Assembly (NCBI RefSeq): GCF_001540865.1
Contig: NC_033623.1
Span: forward strand, 12,695,218 to 12,759,217
Length of the DNA: 64,000 nucleotides
Direction: 5' to 3'
Origin: Ananas comosus
Taxonomy: Eukaryota; Streptophyta; Magnoliopsida; Poales; Bromeliaceae
Notes under the pieces: generated by a model
The model's database searches: none
Seen by the model: the letters and a program-made list of their open reading frames with translations, nothing else
What the model was told of the DNA's origin: nothing
In this document: one piece after another, positions 45,565-58,835 of the stretch
How the letters are laid out: each line of letters opens with the position of its first letter
Numbering within the stretch: the first letter of the stretch is position 1
Made by a program: the position numbers and the translations under genes

Positions 45565-46032
45565 AGTTTGTTTTGATTAGGTGTAATTATAAATATAGTG
45601 TAGTTGAAAATATATATAGTTAAAAATATAGTAATTGTAACTATATGCATCCCATTTGATTGGATGCAGTGAAAAGCGCTGTGACTATTAATAGTTTGTT
45701 TGATTGCATATAGTTGAGAAATAATTTTTAAAAGTTTATTATTTTATATATATTATGGTGAGATTATCTCAAATATAAATATATATATGTTTTATTTAAA
45801 AAATAATTAAAGAGGTAAATATACTTTTTGTTTAAAATTACTCTCTCTAACTGCTGCAGTTCGAACTGCGATCAATTTAGGCGTAGTTTTCACTACTACA
45901 GTTGAGCTTCCTCTTATATAATTCCTACTGCAACAGATGGAGCTAAATGCAACAAACCAAATGCAAGCATTTGTATTTACATACAGTTATAATTATAGTA
46001 CAGTTATAACTACGTACAACCAAACAGCCGCT
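45565..46032. mobile_element. MITE, TTTGATTGGATATAGTTG family, copy 2
   Basis: The left end is CAGTTTGTTTTGATTAGGTG and the right end ACGTACAACCAAACAGCC. The arms contain AGTTGAAAATATATATAGTT and, inverted, TTATAATTATAGTACAGTTA. The core TTTTATTTAAAAAATAATTA and CTAACTGCTGCAGTTCGAAC matches the copy at 30460-30905. Confidence 0.62.
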
Positions 46033-46409
46033 GATATGCCGAAATTTGTTTTTTGGTGACAGGGCTACGACGGCATCTTTATTAAGTTTGCTAATAAAAA
46101 TTTAAAATAAATCAATAAAAAGAAAAATTATCAAAAGTATTTTTTAAAAATAAAATTTCTCACTTTTGTCGTTTAGTCTTTTGACTGGAGAAAGAAACGG
46201 AAGTTGCCGGCGGGCTCCACGCCGGCGAGCGAAGCGCATGATCAAACCGTACATCTAGTGGGGCCCTCATAGGTTGGGAGTGCTTCTACGGCCTAGATGC
46301 GTAGTAGTATGTAGGGGTGGTGGTCAAGCGACGCACCCGATGAACACTTTGCAAGACAAGTAATCGGAACTCAAGTACGAGCCTCCAAAACTTTGAGATT
46401 AGCACAAAC
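46033..46409. other. Intergenic with a short GC-rich patch
   Basis: 46195-46320 is GC-rich and includes a hairpin with GCCGGC arms (GCCGGCGGGCTCCACGCCGGC region near 46206-46226). No coding homology. Confidence 0.4.
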
Positions 46410-46790
46410 TAAATAGAGGTTAAGAAAGTACGAAATTTACTTAACTATAAATTATTTACATTTGACTATCAACTTTTTTAATTTTAATTTAACTATCTAA
46501 TATTTCCTAATTTGTTTGATTTAAATTAGTTGACAATACTTTGACTTCAAAATTCGAATACGATTTTATTATGTTTTATAGGTTTAGTTAGTATACTTAA
46601 TGTTATTATCACAACTATAAATTTATTAAAGTAATCAATCTAATTTTTGAAGTCAAAATATTGTTGACTGATTCAAATCGGATGAATTACAGGTTGGATA
46701 ATAAAATTAAAATTTTGAAAAGTTGGACAATCAAATCCAAATAATTCCTAGTTCGGATAAGTTTCATACATTTTCACATAAATAAAAGAG
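46410..46790. mobile_element. Fold-back MITE
   Basis: The left arm (TTTGACTATCAACTTTTTTA, TTAGTTGACAATACTTTGAC) is complementary to the right arm inverted (TTTGATTGTCCAACTTTTCA, CAGTCAACAATATTTTGACT). Each arm is about 130 bp with a short AT-rich centre. Boundaries are approximate. Confidence 0.62.
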
Positions 46791-48289
46791 TTTTCATTTT
46801 CAACAGCAATAATTTATTAGTAGATACTTATGCCTCATTGGGCATTATTATTTTTTTTTACACTAATTATATACAATTTGAAATATTGTCTAAAAATTTA
46901 ACTTCTTGTTGCCGCCGTGATTGGTTAGCATGTAATACACTTGGCCAAGTAATACTGACAACTTTAAATAAATTTCAAAAGAAAAAAAGCTTTATTTTAA
47001 AAATTTTATGTTTTGTTACCAAATAAACAGCACGAAAGAAAAAGTTGTTAGTAATGTACTACTACTACCCACTACTATACCGTTTTTATGTTAAAAAATC
47101 TATTTAAATAGATAAAACACGATGCCAAATGAAGCCTTAATTGCTTTGGTTTTGCTCTCTTTTTATTTCTATTCGTACCTGCAATTAACTACCCCAGAGC
47201 ATTTGGCAAATACCAAGAAATAGAGTCTTTGCTGCAGCGCAAAATTTAAGTCCCAAAAGAAGTGGCCTGGTTTTAGAATTTATGATTTTGCAGAGAAGTT
47301 TGAGAAATTTCAATATGGAACCTCTCCGTACAATACCACTGGAATATAAACTACAACCTACAAAATCGCATCTGATCGGTATTCTAAAAAATAACGATCA
47401 AGAGCAGGTAAAATATTCTGATGTGACCCAATTTTTTAGTTCTCAAATGCAGCTAGAGATTCTTTTTTGTCTTTGTTGAAGTTGGATTTCACTTTGGATT
47501 TGCTCTAATAGAGACTAAAAATAATTTTTTATAGGGGCGTTTTCTCACCATTTCTGCTGAAACGGGCAAAAAAAAGGAAGAAAAAAACAATTCTCTCATG
47601 AAGACGATGGATCATATTTTTATTACACCTATACATGGGATGTATAAATCGCGTTGCTCTTTTACAAAGAAAAATACTACGGGTACACCCTTCCGGGAGG
47701 TGTACATTTTCCATCTTTAATCCATAAATTCAAACCACCCCTTTGGAGTTTAAAGAAAAATTTTTTTAAAAAAAAAACATGATAAGATAAGTGATTTATT
47801 CTGATCTACAAAAAATTTATGAGTATTAAGTTTTACGATGTATGCGTCGCATTACTCTTCTACAAAACAACAATACATTTTTGACAAAAGCAGATGCTTT
47901 CATTCATGCATTATGTTAGGAAAACATATAATCTATCCTCAATGTTTCCACATAATACCAAAAATTTGTCATGAATAAAGGCGAATCAAAAATATCTGCT
48001 TGTTAAAAACCATAAGAAAGCATATTGGTGTTTGAGCTTATATGTCTATATACAAAAGCAATCAATGGATAGATGACATTATAAATATGGATCAAACTCT
48101 TAAAGAGTCAGATTAAAAGACCTGTTGATCCAAGAAACACAATCGTGGGATGCTCCAAGTATGTCTTATAATTTATGTCTTATAATTTACTGTCCTATTA
48201 ACTTAATTAACAAAACAGTGAGAAGTAACACATAATTAAACTTTGATGAGGTTAGGTAGAAGAGTAACCTTATCAGCCGCGATAAGCGA
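46791..48289. other. Intergenic, nothing recognised
   Basis: AT-rich. Several small open frames (for example 47282-47479) show no family resemblance. Confidence 0.45.
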
Positions 48290-51200
48290 TCAAACATTGC
48301 TCTCACCATTCTTCTGAAGTTTCTCATATAGTTTTCTCGAAACCTGCAAAGTCGAAGTAAGATAGGACACACAAAAACCGAGCTTGCGTATATAGGAAAC
48401 AAAAGCTAACTGTCAGGAGAGGATAGTAGTGATTTGAAGGTTCTCCATCCTAATTTTGCTAATCAAGTCTGATAAAATAGTCTGTCGGAATAGGACAGGT
48501 AGTTTCTCTTGATAAACCTGTTAAAGAGTCAAAATTTTCTATCGGCATCCCAACAAAACAAATGGGTGACTATTTTTTTACCACCGTTTCTCGTAAACCT
48601 GTTAAAGAATCAAAATTTTCTATTGGCTTCCCAACAAAACATATGGATGACTGTTTTTTTACCACTGTTGCAGACTCTGTCATTTTAGGGGTCAGAAGGT
48701 GATAAAAATCTCTCGCTTTAGTTTACTAACGAACTACAACAATTCCAAGGGTTTTATATAGTAGAAATGGTAAAAGCTTTCTCCACCCAATAGCATATAC
48801 TATGATATTCTATTAAGTTGTATGGCCTACAATGAACAGGTCGTTATACTATTGGCATTACCTTTATTCAATTAATAGATTCCTTAAATTATACCAGATT
48901 TATCATATAACAATTTTTACCTTAATTTTAGAATCAGAATTGTCTAAGAATAATACAGTATTTAACTCACTCGATGTGAAGTTGGAGAACTAGAGCCAAT
49001 AACAATATGATTAGTTGGTGAACTCGGAAATGACTTTCCAGGAGAGCTTAATATGGTTGGTGTTGGGACAGGAGCTTGAGCATAAGGCGAAACAGGAGAG
49101 CGTAATATAGAACTTTGATGATAAGGTGAAAGCGGAGATTCCGTTGGATTTCTTCGTGGGAACTGAGAAACAGATGTGGGCTCTGGAGATCTCGATGATG
49201 ATCTTTTCCTTGGAGGCTGCATATTTATCTTAATCCTGCAAAAGGAATATGCTAGTAATCATAACACACCAATAAGAAAGCAGCAGAATAAGGAATTGGG
49301 CAAAATGTATGGATTGTGCCTGCAACTTCTTCGCAACATATTTTTGCTCGAATTCTTTAGTTCCCGAACTTTTTCATACATCCAATATCATCCCTATAAA
49401 GTGACCATTACACTTCTAACCTTTCTGTTTCAGTATAGTTAAATCAGTTGAAAAGGCCATTTTACAGGACAAGGTCGCACATTGTCAGACGTTGTTGGCG
49501 ACTACGGATAGGATTGCAATAAATGAGAAAATTCAGGGGCTAAAGTGTTTGAATGATATGTCAGAGAAACAAATTGGGATAGAACAGAGACAAATCCATA
49601 TATTTTAGTGTAAGTAATTTAGATGGTAGCTACTTACTTGTTGTGTACATCTACATACTCATCAGTCTCATCCAATATGTCTTCCTTCATAAAGCAATCA
49701 AGCAGAGTTGTTAGTTACTTAGCTTCTTGCATGAACGAATGTAAGATAGCAAGGACTACTTAACAATAATCATGAAAAAAAAAAATTTAATAATTAAAAG
49801 TGCAGAATCAGATAAGCAGTGGGAATGCAATTATGAGGAAAATATTAACAGACTAGGTGTCATCAATTGCATGAGCAGACTAATGGGCACAAAGAATGAT
49901 CCAGAACTTTATGATCCTTGTGTGAGAATATTTTCTCTCACTGGACATTGAATGAACCGAACTTCATACGTTACCAAATGCCAAAATATTGTATAATTCC
50001 AGGAAAATCCCTAACAACTCTAAGCTGCATAGATAAAACATATTGCAACAGACCTTTCTAGATGTAAATATGACATATATAATAACAATATAATAAAAAG
50101 TATGGGGAACCAAATTATACTATATTTCTATAGCTTCATGTAAATCACAGTAGAAAAGATATTATAAATTCTGACCTGTAGCAATTCCTCTATAACATTC
50201 TCCATTGTAATAATCCCAATCACTTCCTCATCTAATGAGTAGCTAGGAAAGGAATCTGAATTAACATCAAGTATATTGTCATGTCGTCCTCGCTCTGACT
50301 TCTTTGGCTGTGTTCTTACATATTGCTTCTCCATGTTGCTTCTTTTTAGAGGACTGTGAATTCCAGAAACACTAGAATACAAAGGTGATGCATTTAAAGT
50401 GACACCCAAATGATCAGCCAATGCTACATGAGATCCATCTCCTGCACAAGCAGGAATTGCTACATGAAAAATATACATAATTGTATGTAGTTCTTTGCAT
50501 AAAGGAATCAAACATGCAATTGGTACTTCTAAAATCATAATCGACATAAACTATCTTTTGAGAGGATAATATACTTAAACTATGAAGTAAAGCATTCTCA
50601 CAATTCTTACCAGGAGTACCATCAGCAGGAACATTTTTCTTATACTGGTTCATTCTGTTCTCTATTATATTGCTTTTGCTTTTATCACTGGATGCACCAA
50701 TATCCTTGGTGCGTTTAATGACCACGGCCATATGACTGTGACCTTTCTGAAACTCATTCAGAATGTCATAAAGAGGAAGATCCTCATACACCCTGATACA
50801 GAGATGATATAATGCACAACTTGGTTAGCTAAAAAATTTCCTATTAAAACAATATATGATTCTCAATTCAATATTGCATGGGGTTAATTGAGAAATACTG
50901 CTGATTCTTAGTTACAATAAAGACAGTTCGATCCAATTAGTGTAATTGAGAAACAGGACCTTAAATATTTTTACTTATCTAATATGTCAGAAAATCAAAG
51001 AAATATCTTAATGTACAAAACATAAAGAATATACCTAGGAATTTTTCTGATGGTGACATTTCTAATGGGAACTTCATCTTCAGGTCGACAAGTAATCAAA
51101 TTCTTGACCTGAAAGAAAGGCAAATCATTAAATTGGCAAAGTTTCAAGCATACAAAGAGAGAATAAGGAGTTACTACTCTCTTAACCTGAAGAAAGACAA

Positions 51201-54200
51201 CTCATTAAATTGACAAAGTTTCGAGCATATAAGTAGAAAAATAAGGAGTTAATACTCCACAAGCGAATCATGAGAGAATTTACATACAGCAAAGAAATTA
51301 ACTACTGAATTTTTGCTTTGTATGCATGGATAAATTCACTTATGATATGTTAATTGAGAGTAATGCTACACTCAGAACTGTTTTACATGCATGCCGGACA
51401 AGGGACCAATAAATTCCATAGGTAAGAGATTAATAGGTCACTGTGGAGTCCACATCACAATTTCAACCAAATCACAGCCCAGCAGGTTTGACATTCATGT
51501 CAAATGTTGGTACATCATTCCTCTTTGGTTAATTTAGACCGTCAATCAATCTGTTGTAAATGGAAACCTCGTGATCTTGATAGAAGGAAGTACCAATAGG
51601 ATATAAAAGAGTAAATTACGTATAAAAAAAAATCATAAAAAGAACTGCAAGTAGATAAACAAAAAGTTCATAAAATCTTGGTGGGCAAACTTCAAATGAC
51701 CAGTCCTACAAAGACTGTCATTTACAGTTATTTGTAAAAGATGCATCATATAAATTTCACAAAAAAATAGCAAGGTGCTCACCAAAATAAGGCCAATAAT
51801 ATTTCTTGGGCTACCCGAATAAATTGGCACACGACTGTGCCCTTTTGTCATTATCAAACCCATAGTGTGCCTAGCAAGATATAAATGTCAGCAGCATATA
51901 GAGAAAAATCCCATAGTATGGAAGCTACTAGAAATCAGTGAAAGGCATGTACATGTCTAGCTTGGAGTTTATATCAAGTGCAAAGGTATCGGCAATTTCC
52001 GTCATAGAATCTTTAGCGGTCTTTTGGGTCAAATCCAAAGCTCCTGTAATGATAGTAGTTTCATCATGAGTCAACTCTCCACCCTTCCCTGCCTAGCAAG
52101 CAATTTAAAGAAGGTTTACTGTTTGCCCTGCTTCAAAACTACCAGCATAAATTTCTATATTTCTTTCTCATAAGTACTGCAAATATGAAAAACCTCTCTT
52201 TGCTTCTTTCCTGATTTAACGTTCATGCATACATGTAAGTCGTCCAGGCATGCAAATCAGAAAATTGACAATACAAATAGAGTCACCAAAAGATGAACTT
52301 CTACTAATGTTAAACCTTAACACAAACAACAACGCTTCTCTCAAACAGCACATTGGCCAGTAGTTCAACCCATGAGATCATTATAAGATTAGGCACTGTA
52401 GAAAGAAACCAATTAGAATATTTAGCACCATTTTTTTTTCCCCTCAACATTCTGTTAATATGAAACTAATGCAAATGACCTTCTTTCTAAATATTCTGTT
52501 GCATTCATGAATCATGATATTTTATTTTCAAACATGCAAAGTGAGATTTTGTGTTGTTGTTAAGAGCTAACATCAGCATAACAGGAATGCACAGAGTAGC
52601 GAACTTCTTTTTTTACCAACAAAATGCTTAGCAGAAATAGTGAATGCATAGACGAGATATATATGATACCCCCAGATATCGTAAAATGTAGTGTAAAACA
52701 CTTATCATATTATCATAAATAATCAAATAAATGTACAATGTAAACCCAACCTCATTTCCATGCATATCAACCAATGTCTTCAACTCGGCCCTTCTCATAA
52801 GTGCAAAATGCCCCTTTCCTAAAAGCCAGTCCAGCAGCTGTCCACAGTATGAACATCAAACGATTGAGATGTTGAGTCTATGTCAATATAAAGAAAAGGA
52901 AGAGAACTTGAATAAATTGTCTAATAAACTAACTAGATATTGAGATATAGATTTGCCAATTCTGGTGCATCTAATAAAGAAAGAGATTTTTTTTTATTTA
53001 CTTTTAGATCTATTAATCAAGTTTTAACTGAATAAATCTTTAGATATATAACTGTGGCAGCATGCAAGCTCATTCTAATTAAGTCCTGCATCCAAATTTT
53101 TTTTAGGCTATTTGAAAAGGTGGTAAAATGCAGGGTTGAAATTGATGCAATCTACAATTCAGGAGATAATTGAGATAACAGTAAAAGCCCAAGGTGCTAT
53201 GTTGTTATTTAGCCCCAAAAAACATTAACCCCCAAATTGAGAAGGGTGAAATCTAGTGAAAACCCACTAGACAAGGAACCGGTCTCACGAGTAGTAAAGT
53301 AATATGCATCACCTACTTCCACTTCGGGAGCACATTGCTGTGAAGAAACACGGCTATATGAAATGTGCAGTTCACAAAAAGACTTGTGGTCCGCACATGC
53401 AAAACAACAGGTCATGTCCAGCTAACATTAAAATTTTTCTTTCAGAGCAAGTATTTCCAGGATTTGAGCTCTCATCACTTAATTTTCTAAGGTACAAAAT
53501 GTAACTTTTGCGTAAGGTCAATATACAAGGAGCATGTTACATGTGCTTAAGATTTTTCAGCAGTACTTGTAAGGCTGACTTCATGTTCTTTTGTCAATGA
53601 GTCAGAATTAGCCCATGTGATGGCCCGATTAGCTCATTTCACAATTTTCTTTTCTCTTATTTTTCCTTTCAAGAATTCTCTCTATAAACTAATCTGTGAA
53701 CATCGCGACCCCTGCACGAAAACACACCTCAACGGCATGATCGGCCAGCAGAATAGGCTGCTGGCAAAATTGTTATCGGCATATATATATATTAACTCGT
53801 AAACCTTATATTCGAGCTAATGAAAGCCTTTTTATTTATCACGGAGGCGCCATATATCGCACAGCAAATTAGCTACACAGTGCAATTCAATTTTTAAAAT
53901 TATTCACCAAATAGATCATTACTAGGTTCTCTAACGTCTCGAAATTAGTTATTTATCTTGCCGATATTCGCGAATTCAAAGGGAAGGCACATAAAGAAAC
54001 CATGGGGCATCCATTAAACATATCCGATTAAGTCTCTTTTGCCGGTTCGAAAGAAAATCACAATACCTACGTTAACAGCAGACAAGAAATCACCTTACTA
54101 ATGGGATAGGCGACAGGAAAGAAGACGAGAAGAAGAATCCGGACAACCCCAGCCAGCCGGGCTCCGACGCTCAGCCCGTACCGCGAGCATACAGCTTGAG

Positions 54201-54568
54201 GAATTATCTACAACAACACAATCAAACAAGAAAAGAGATTCATATCGCCCTTCCGGCACCATCTCATCTCAAAAGGCGACGGAACGCGATGTTCAAGCGG
54301 AATCACCTCACCGAACGCAAGGATAAGCGTCACGGAGATCAGGATCGCCCCCCACGCCGGCAGCAGAGCGTCGAGGAATATCGGCAGCGCCTGCGCAGCA
54401 AGAAGAAAGGAAAAATCAATCCACGACAGGATCGATCGTTAATTAAATCGTCACGATCAGGAAGCTAGAGACCTCACCTCCATGGCGAGGGAGTTGCCGA
54501 TGAGGAGGGTGCAGAGGAGCAGGTGCTGGTTCTTGACCACGGGGAGAATCTTGGCTAGTATTAAGCAG

Positions 54569-54599
<31 letters not shown>

Positions 54600-54872
54600 T
54601 AAGAGAAAGAGAAAGAGAAAGAGAAAAAGAAAGAAAGGTGGAAGGTAGGAGGAGGAGGGGAGGAGAGGAGAGGAGAGGGGGTGGAGGAGGGAACCGGCAT
54701 TGATTTGGTCGGTAGGGGTTCCGGCCTTGCGGAGGACCTCGAGGTCGACGAGGCTGAGGGACATGAGGCCGAGGGTGAGGCCCGACATGAGCCCCGCGAA
54801 CATCACCAGCCCCAGGCACACCATCAGGTACACCCAGAACATGCCCCCGCAGCATGACTCCTGCGCCGACAT
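48290..54872 (-). CDS. DUF21 (CNNM-type) and CBS domain-containing membrane protein
   Basis: Thirteen exons on the reverse strand: 54872-54695, 54554-54478, 54390-54307, 54207-54094, 52837-52751, 52092-51953, 51870-51783, 51108-51035, 50792-50611, 50441-50176, 49684-49638, 49235-48971, 48343-48290. All junctions are in phase, giving 551 residues. Residues 1-165 are the DUF21/CNNM membrane domain ([57 protein letters not shown]). The linker [20 protein letters not shown] follows. The CBS pair (about 205-440) includes [20 protein letters not shown] and [18 protein letters not shown], split by a long insert. The tail is Ser/Pro-rich (RSPEPTS..., many SP) and ends [10 protein letters not shown]. 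Family members are membrane proteins related to CNNM/CorC, implicated in Mg2+ or other divalent metal transport; the plant role is not settled. The last short exon joins CGA to GTTTCG in phase. Confidence 0.9.
48505..48668. repeat. 81-bp tandem duplication in the last intron of the DUF21 gene
   Basis: AAACCTGTTAAAGAGTCAAA at 48514 recurs as AAACCTGTTAAAGAATCAAA at 48595. Both are followed by TTTTCTAT.GGC..CCCAACAAAAC and a T run with ACCAC.GTT. There are two copies with a few differences. Confidence 0.8.
51108..51258 (-). repeat. 78-bp duplication of the 3' splice site before exon 8 of the DUF21 gene
   Basis: The block immediately upstream of exon 8 (51109-51186) has a second diverged copy directly beyond it. 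Both contain ATTAAATTGGCAAAGTTTC or ATTAAATTGACAAAGTTTC and AATAAGGAGTTA. On the coding strand the real acceptor (TTTCAG/GTCAAG at 51108) is duplicated as CTTCAG/GTTAAG at 51186. Confidence 0.75.
54555..54694. repeat. Purine-rich microsatellite within intron 1 of the DUF21 gene
   Basis: (GA)n at about 54570-54596 is followed by (AAAGAG)n-like and GGAGGA repeats. On the coding strand this makes the 140-bp intron almost wholly pyrimidine. Confidence 0.85.
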
Positions 54873-55250
54873 CAAAACTTCTCCCACACACCAAAAGAGA
54901 AACAGAGAGCAGAAGAGGAGAAGGGGGAGGAGGAGTATGGCGGACTGCTCTTGGAGGAGGTGCTTTGAGGCCGTGGCAATAAAGTGGGGTGCCGACTGCC
55001 GAATGCCCCTTTTTTAGTTTTCCTTTCCCCTTTTTTCCCCCACTTTTTAACGGTTGGGTGCGTTGATTGTGTCCGTCCTTGTTTGCGCTGTGAATGCTTC
55101 GACTCTCGGAGAACGCAGCACAGCAGCAGGTATAGGTATGAAACGCGCCGCCGTGGCGATTTTTCCTCGTGCTTCTGACTGCATGCTCTCTGTTTTCTGG
55201 ATCAGTCTTTCGGATTTTTACGCAAACCTTTAACGTATGGACCTGTTTCA
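54873..55250. other. 5' leader and upstream region of the DUF21 gene
   Basis: A-rich/GA-rich leader just upstream of the start (54873-54935), then GC-moderate sequence. No TATA box was identified with confidence. Confidence 0.4.
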
Positions 55251-57110
55251 GTCAAAAGAAATGTCAAATCTACAGTAAAAATATATATATATATTATATA
55301 ATTTTTATAATTTTTAACTTGATGATTTTAGAAGTTTAATAAATCTATTTAGTTTTTAATTTAAAAAAAGAGTGATAAAACAAGTGTAATAAATATAGTC
55401 TTTAGATAGGTAAATTATAGATTACAACTCAAGTGAAAGCAGATCGAGCATTGCTGAATTATACTCATTGCAGATTTGCAGCGGAGTAAATTCTGAGTCT
55501 GAGGCTCCACTTGTTATTATATTTATTTGTTCATAATATTTATAATTCTTCTATAAAGTGCTGGATTGATTTAGGGCTAATCCAAAATAGAAAAAGCTTT
55601 GAAAACCTACTTATTAAAGCTAATCCGAAATAGAAAAAGCTTCGAAAACCTACTTATATTAACACTTCGATCTCCATCCTATACAAACCACATTTGGGCT
55701 GGTCGCGTTGGTCATCCTCTAATCCGTGGCAGTTGTCATCCCCAGTGAGAAATAATTATATATTAATCACAGATGATAAAATCAACTTAGGTAAAGGTGG
55801 TCGTAATTAATAATTGCTTGATTGCAAAGCAAAGTAGGTTTATAGTCACATCTTTTATGACCTGGACTTTGCAGTCACATTTACCTTACATGTAATAGGT
55901 GATGAATTTTTTAAGCAGGTCAAATCCAATTTACCGAACAAGAAACTTTAGAAACGTGTAGGTAAAGTGTGGAAAACATTCCATATATACTACTGTTGTT
56001 GTTAAGATTTAACAGGCGAGGAAGATTATTATCATACTTAGTTGATAAATATAAGCGTTTGCTGATACATATTTCTTTTATGTGGGACGTCGCACATTCT
56101 AAGTTCTCAACCTTTAACACTACTGCCGATCAATCAAACACTAAATGTGCCCAAAAAATTACGCGATTTAGCGGTGTTTTGGATTTACTATGACCTACTA
56201 GATCAGCTAGTTGGTATCTTACATATGGAACAATTGGCTTTTGGTTCAAATCACAATTTAAGCATGATTTAGAATGTGTGTGTGAATACCTGTGAATTTA
56301 ATTACTGATAAAACAACAAGGTAGAGGAAAAAGAAATAAACACCTTTGTTTGTGTTTTCCTTGTTATATTAACTTGTTGAAAACCTAATTTTGAGTGTTG
56401 CCTTCGCCTCATATGTATCATTGCCATGAGATTAGATTAATAATAAAATACTTCAAATTAGCTCACTTGTGAACTGGATACAAGTCAAGCAGTATATTAA
56501 TCAACCAGATTCCGACCCAACACGACAACACCAATCGTCTCAAGGGCTACAAAGTTTAACTAATCAGCAAAATTAATTAAATCTAACACTCTAATTAAGT
56601 CAACTAGTTAGGTACCAAACTCCTAGAACCTTCGATATGCAAACCGTAGGGAAAACCAATCCTGATTATATTCATTAATCACTCCACAATTCATGGCTTA
56701 GAAACTATATAACACATACACAACCACCCCGGGCATGCAATGCTCTCTCCTCTCAAATTATTAATTTCCGCTTATGGTACGTAATAGATTTAATATTGCT
56801 GTTTTAGTTGTCACCTACACCTTAATTAATATAATATGGGTGCATGTGAACTTACGAAATCAACTAAATGAATATACATGGCTCTTTGTTTCTCGAGGGG
56901 TTTTAATAAGTAACAACCCTTTAGGAAGTGTTATCCTGAGAAGGTATATATATTCTTGTGCTTGAGGGGATGCAGCTATATATTTTATGAATATACTAGT
57001 ATGGTAATTCGTGCAATATGACGGGTATATAATTAGAGAAAAAATAAAAAACGATGATAAAGGGTGAGATTTTTCTTGTCGATGAAGAAAATTGAAGGAA
57101 AAGGAAGAAG
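55251..57110. other. Gene-poor region
   Basis: AT-rich. A short direct repeat, GCTAATCCGAAATAGAAAAA / GCTAATCCAAAATAGAAAAA, occurs at about 55577 and 55620. Nothing else I can support. Confidence 0.45.
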
Positions 57111-57119
57111 AACAGTTGG

Positions 57120-57390
57120 CTCAATGCAGAGGTGTAACCTGGTTCGATTCAAACTAAAAAAAAAGGATGATCTGATTCGATTCAAATAAAGAAAGAGAGA
57201 AATCAGATTTATTTGAAGCAAAGAAAGAGAAAAACATATAGAAGCAGACTTGAGCCGGTTCAGGAGAGCCCACATTTAATAATAATTAATTCGGTTCAAG
57301 TAAAGAAAAAAAAAATTCAGCCTGATTCAAGCAAAGAAAGAAGAAAATATGTGGAGGATCTGAACCGATTTTAGTTAGAACTCACACTAA
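57120..57390. repeat. Degenerate short tandem repeats (GATTCAA..AAAGAAAGAGA)
   Basis: Variants of the phrase GGTTCGATTCAAAC / GATTCGATTCAAATAAAGAAAGA / ATTTGAAGCAAAGAAAGAGA / GGTTCAAGTAAAGAAA / GATTCAAGCAAAGAAAGA recur about every 45-65 bp, five to six times. They are highly diverged and purine-rich. Confidence 0.55.
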
Positions 57391-58670
57391 ACAATAAAGG
57401 ACATGTTGTCATATGGTAAATTTAAGAGGAATAATATATAGGTATAGATATTTTATGCATGCATGCTAATGGGTAATGCTGCGCCCAATGAAGGTGGTGG
57501 GCTTGTTGATGAGGCTAATTCGCATATTATTCCCGCAGAATAATTCGAGTATTCTATCTGAAAGGTAGTGAAAGGGAAAAGAGATTCAGGAAAGAAATTT
57601 TTCCATGAACCGCGTTCCCCAATCATGCATGGACCACAAAATGATGGGTCTCTAACACTTTTAGAAGCTAGTTTAAACTCATAAATAACAGTATATATTG
57701 ACCACATGTAATGGTACAATACAAAGAGCGTCCAAATTGGCGTAGTTGTTGTTCCGCTAGAAATTAAATTTGATGAGAGTGATCATATATTGGTCTTGCC
57801 ATCAATTATTATAACGCCAAAGAGATTCACTATTTTGTTAATTATAGGCTAGCTTTTGAATCCTTCTACTAAAGTTGACTTTCATACCAAATTATTTATT
57901 TTTGAGAATTTAAGCTCATGAAAAACTACGAGATTTTCTCTCAATGTCTTCATGATCGTGAGAAATGACAAAAGCTAATATTTCTACTCTTAAAAAGTTA
58001 GATTTACGGTTGAATTATAGCTTCCTTCTTAAAGAATAATGAAGATGGGATAGTGGATAGACGATCACTTCACTCAGTCCACGACTAAAATGGTGAACTA
58101 GGTGTAAACAATACGTACATAATTCTTTTCTCAAAAAAAAATACGTACATAATTCCTCAAATAATGAAGGGCTAAAAATAAGAGATGAATGCTTCAATAC
58201 ATCAGGTAAAATAAATCTAACCGTTCATATTTTAAGGGCGAGATTGACTTTTGCATAGTGATTACATGCTCAATAGGTTACCATTCGTAAAGATAATATG
58301 AAAAAAAAATACAAACTAATTACCAAATTTGATCAACCTTATACAAATATTTATTTCCTTATTTAATTTTGTTACTTACCAAATTAGATAGTGCTAATTT
58401 GATAAGTAATAAACCTTTATAATTTGAATTTAAAATTCAATTTGAGCTTAAACTTTATAATTGTGTACATTAAATTTAATTTTAATTTTAATTTTTATTT
58501 TCAGAATGAAAAAATTTATGTTTAAATGAATAGTATATTTCAATTCAAATTGTTAATTTGATATATTAAAATGACACGAAATTTCAAATATATTAATTTA
58601 ATTTAAATTATAAATTATGCTGTATTTATAANTTTATATTATAGTTAAAAAAATAAAATTTGTTAACTAT
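57391..58670. other. Gene-poor AT-rich region (contains one N)
   Basis: No coding homology. Position 58632 is an unresolved base (N). Confidence 0.5.
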
Positions 58671-58734
58671 TTAAACTAAATGATCCTAAAGCAAAAAAGA
58701 AAAAGAGGAGCGGCGAGAAAGAAGAAATTGCGGC

Positions 58735-58835
58735 CTATGTGTAGGAAAATATCGCGGTCCATGAGGCTGCACTCAGCCTCGTGGACTGTGTGGAGTGGGA
58801 GGTCCACGGTGGACCTCTCGCTCCACTGCCCTTTT
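58735..58835. repeat. Two adjacent hairpins related to the interior of the MITE at 7.5-8.2 kb
   Basis: GTCCATGAGGCTGCACTCAGCCTCGTGGAC forms a hairpin (58759-58788). It is followed by GTGGAGTGGGAGGTCCAC with its near-perfect inverse GGTGGACCTCTCGCTCCAC. The MITE at 7503-8181 has the same plan: a GGTCCACGAG...CTCGTGGACC hairpin and a GGTCCACAG...CTGTGGACC hairpin. This is likely a relative of that element with diverged ends. Confidence 0.55.

Noticed and set aside
48962..48970. DUF21 gene ending at the stop directly after exon 12 (SHRVS)
   Set aside because: A GTGAGT donor lies exactly there and a short in-phase exon (48343-48290) extends the protein. Read-through remains possible as an alternative isoform.
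54196..54703. Forward-strand Arg/Glu-rich open frames over DUF21 exons 1-4
   Set aside because: They are antisense shadows and microsatellite translations.
58632..58632. Ambiguous base N
   Set aside because: A sequencing or assembly uncertainty in non-coding AT-rich DNA, not a biological feature.
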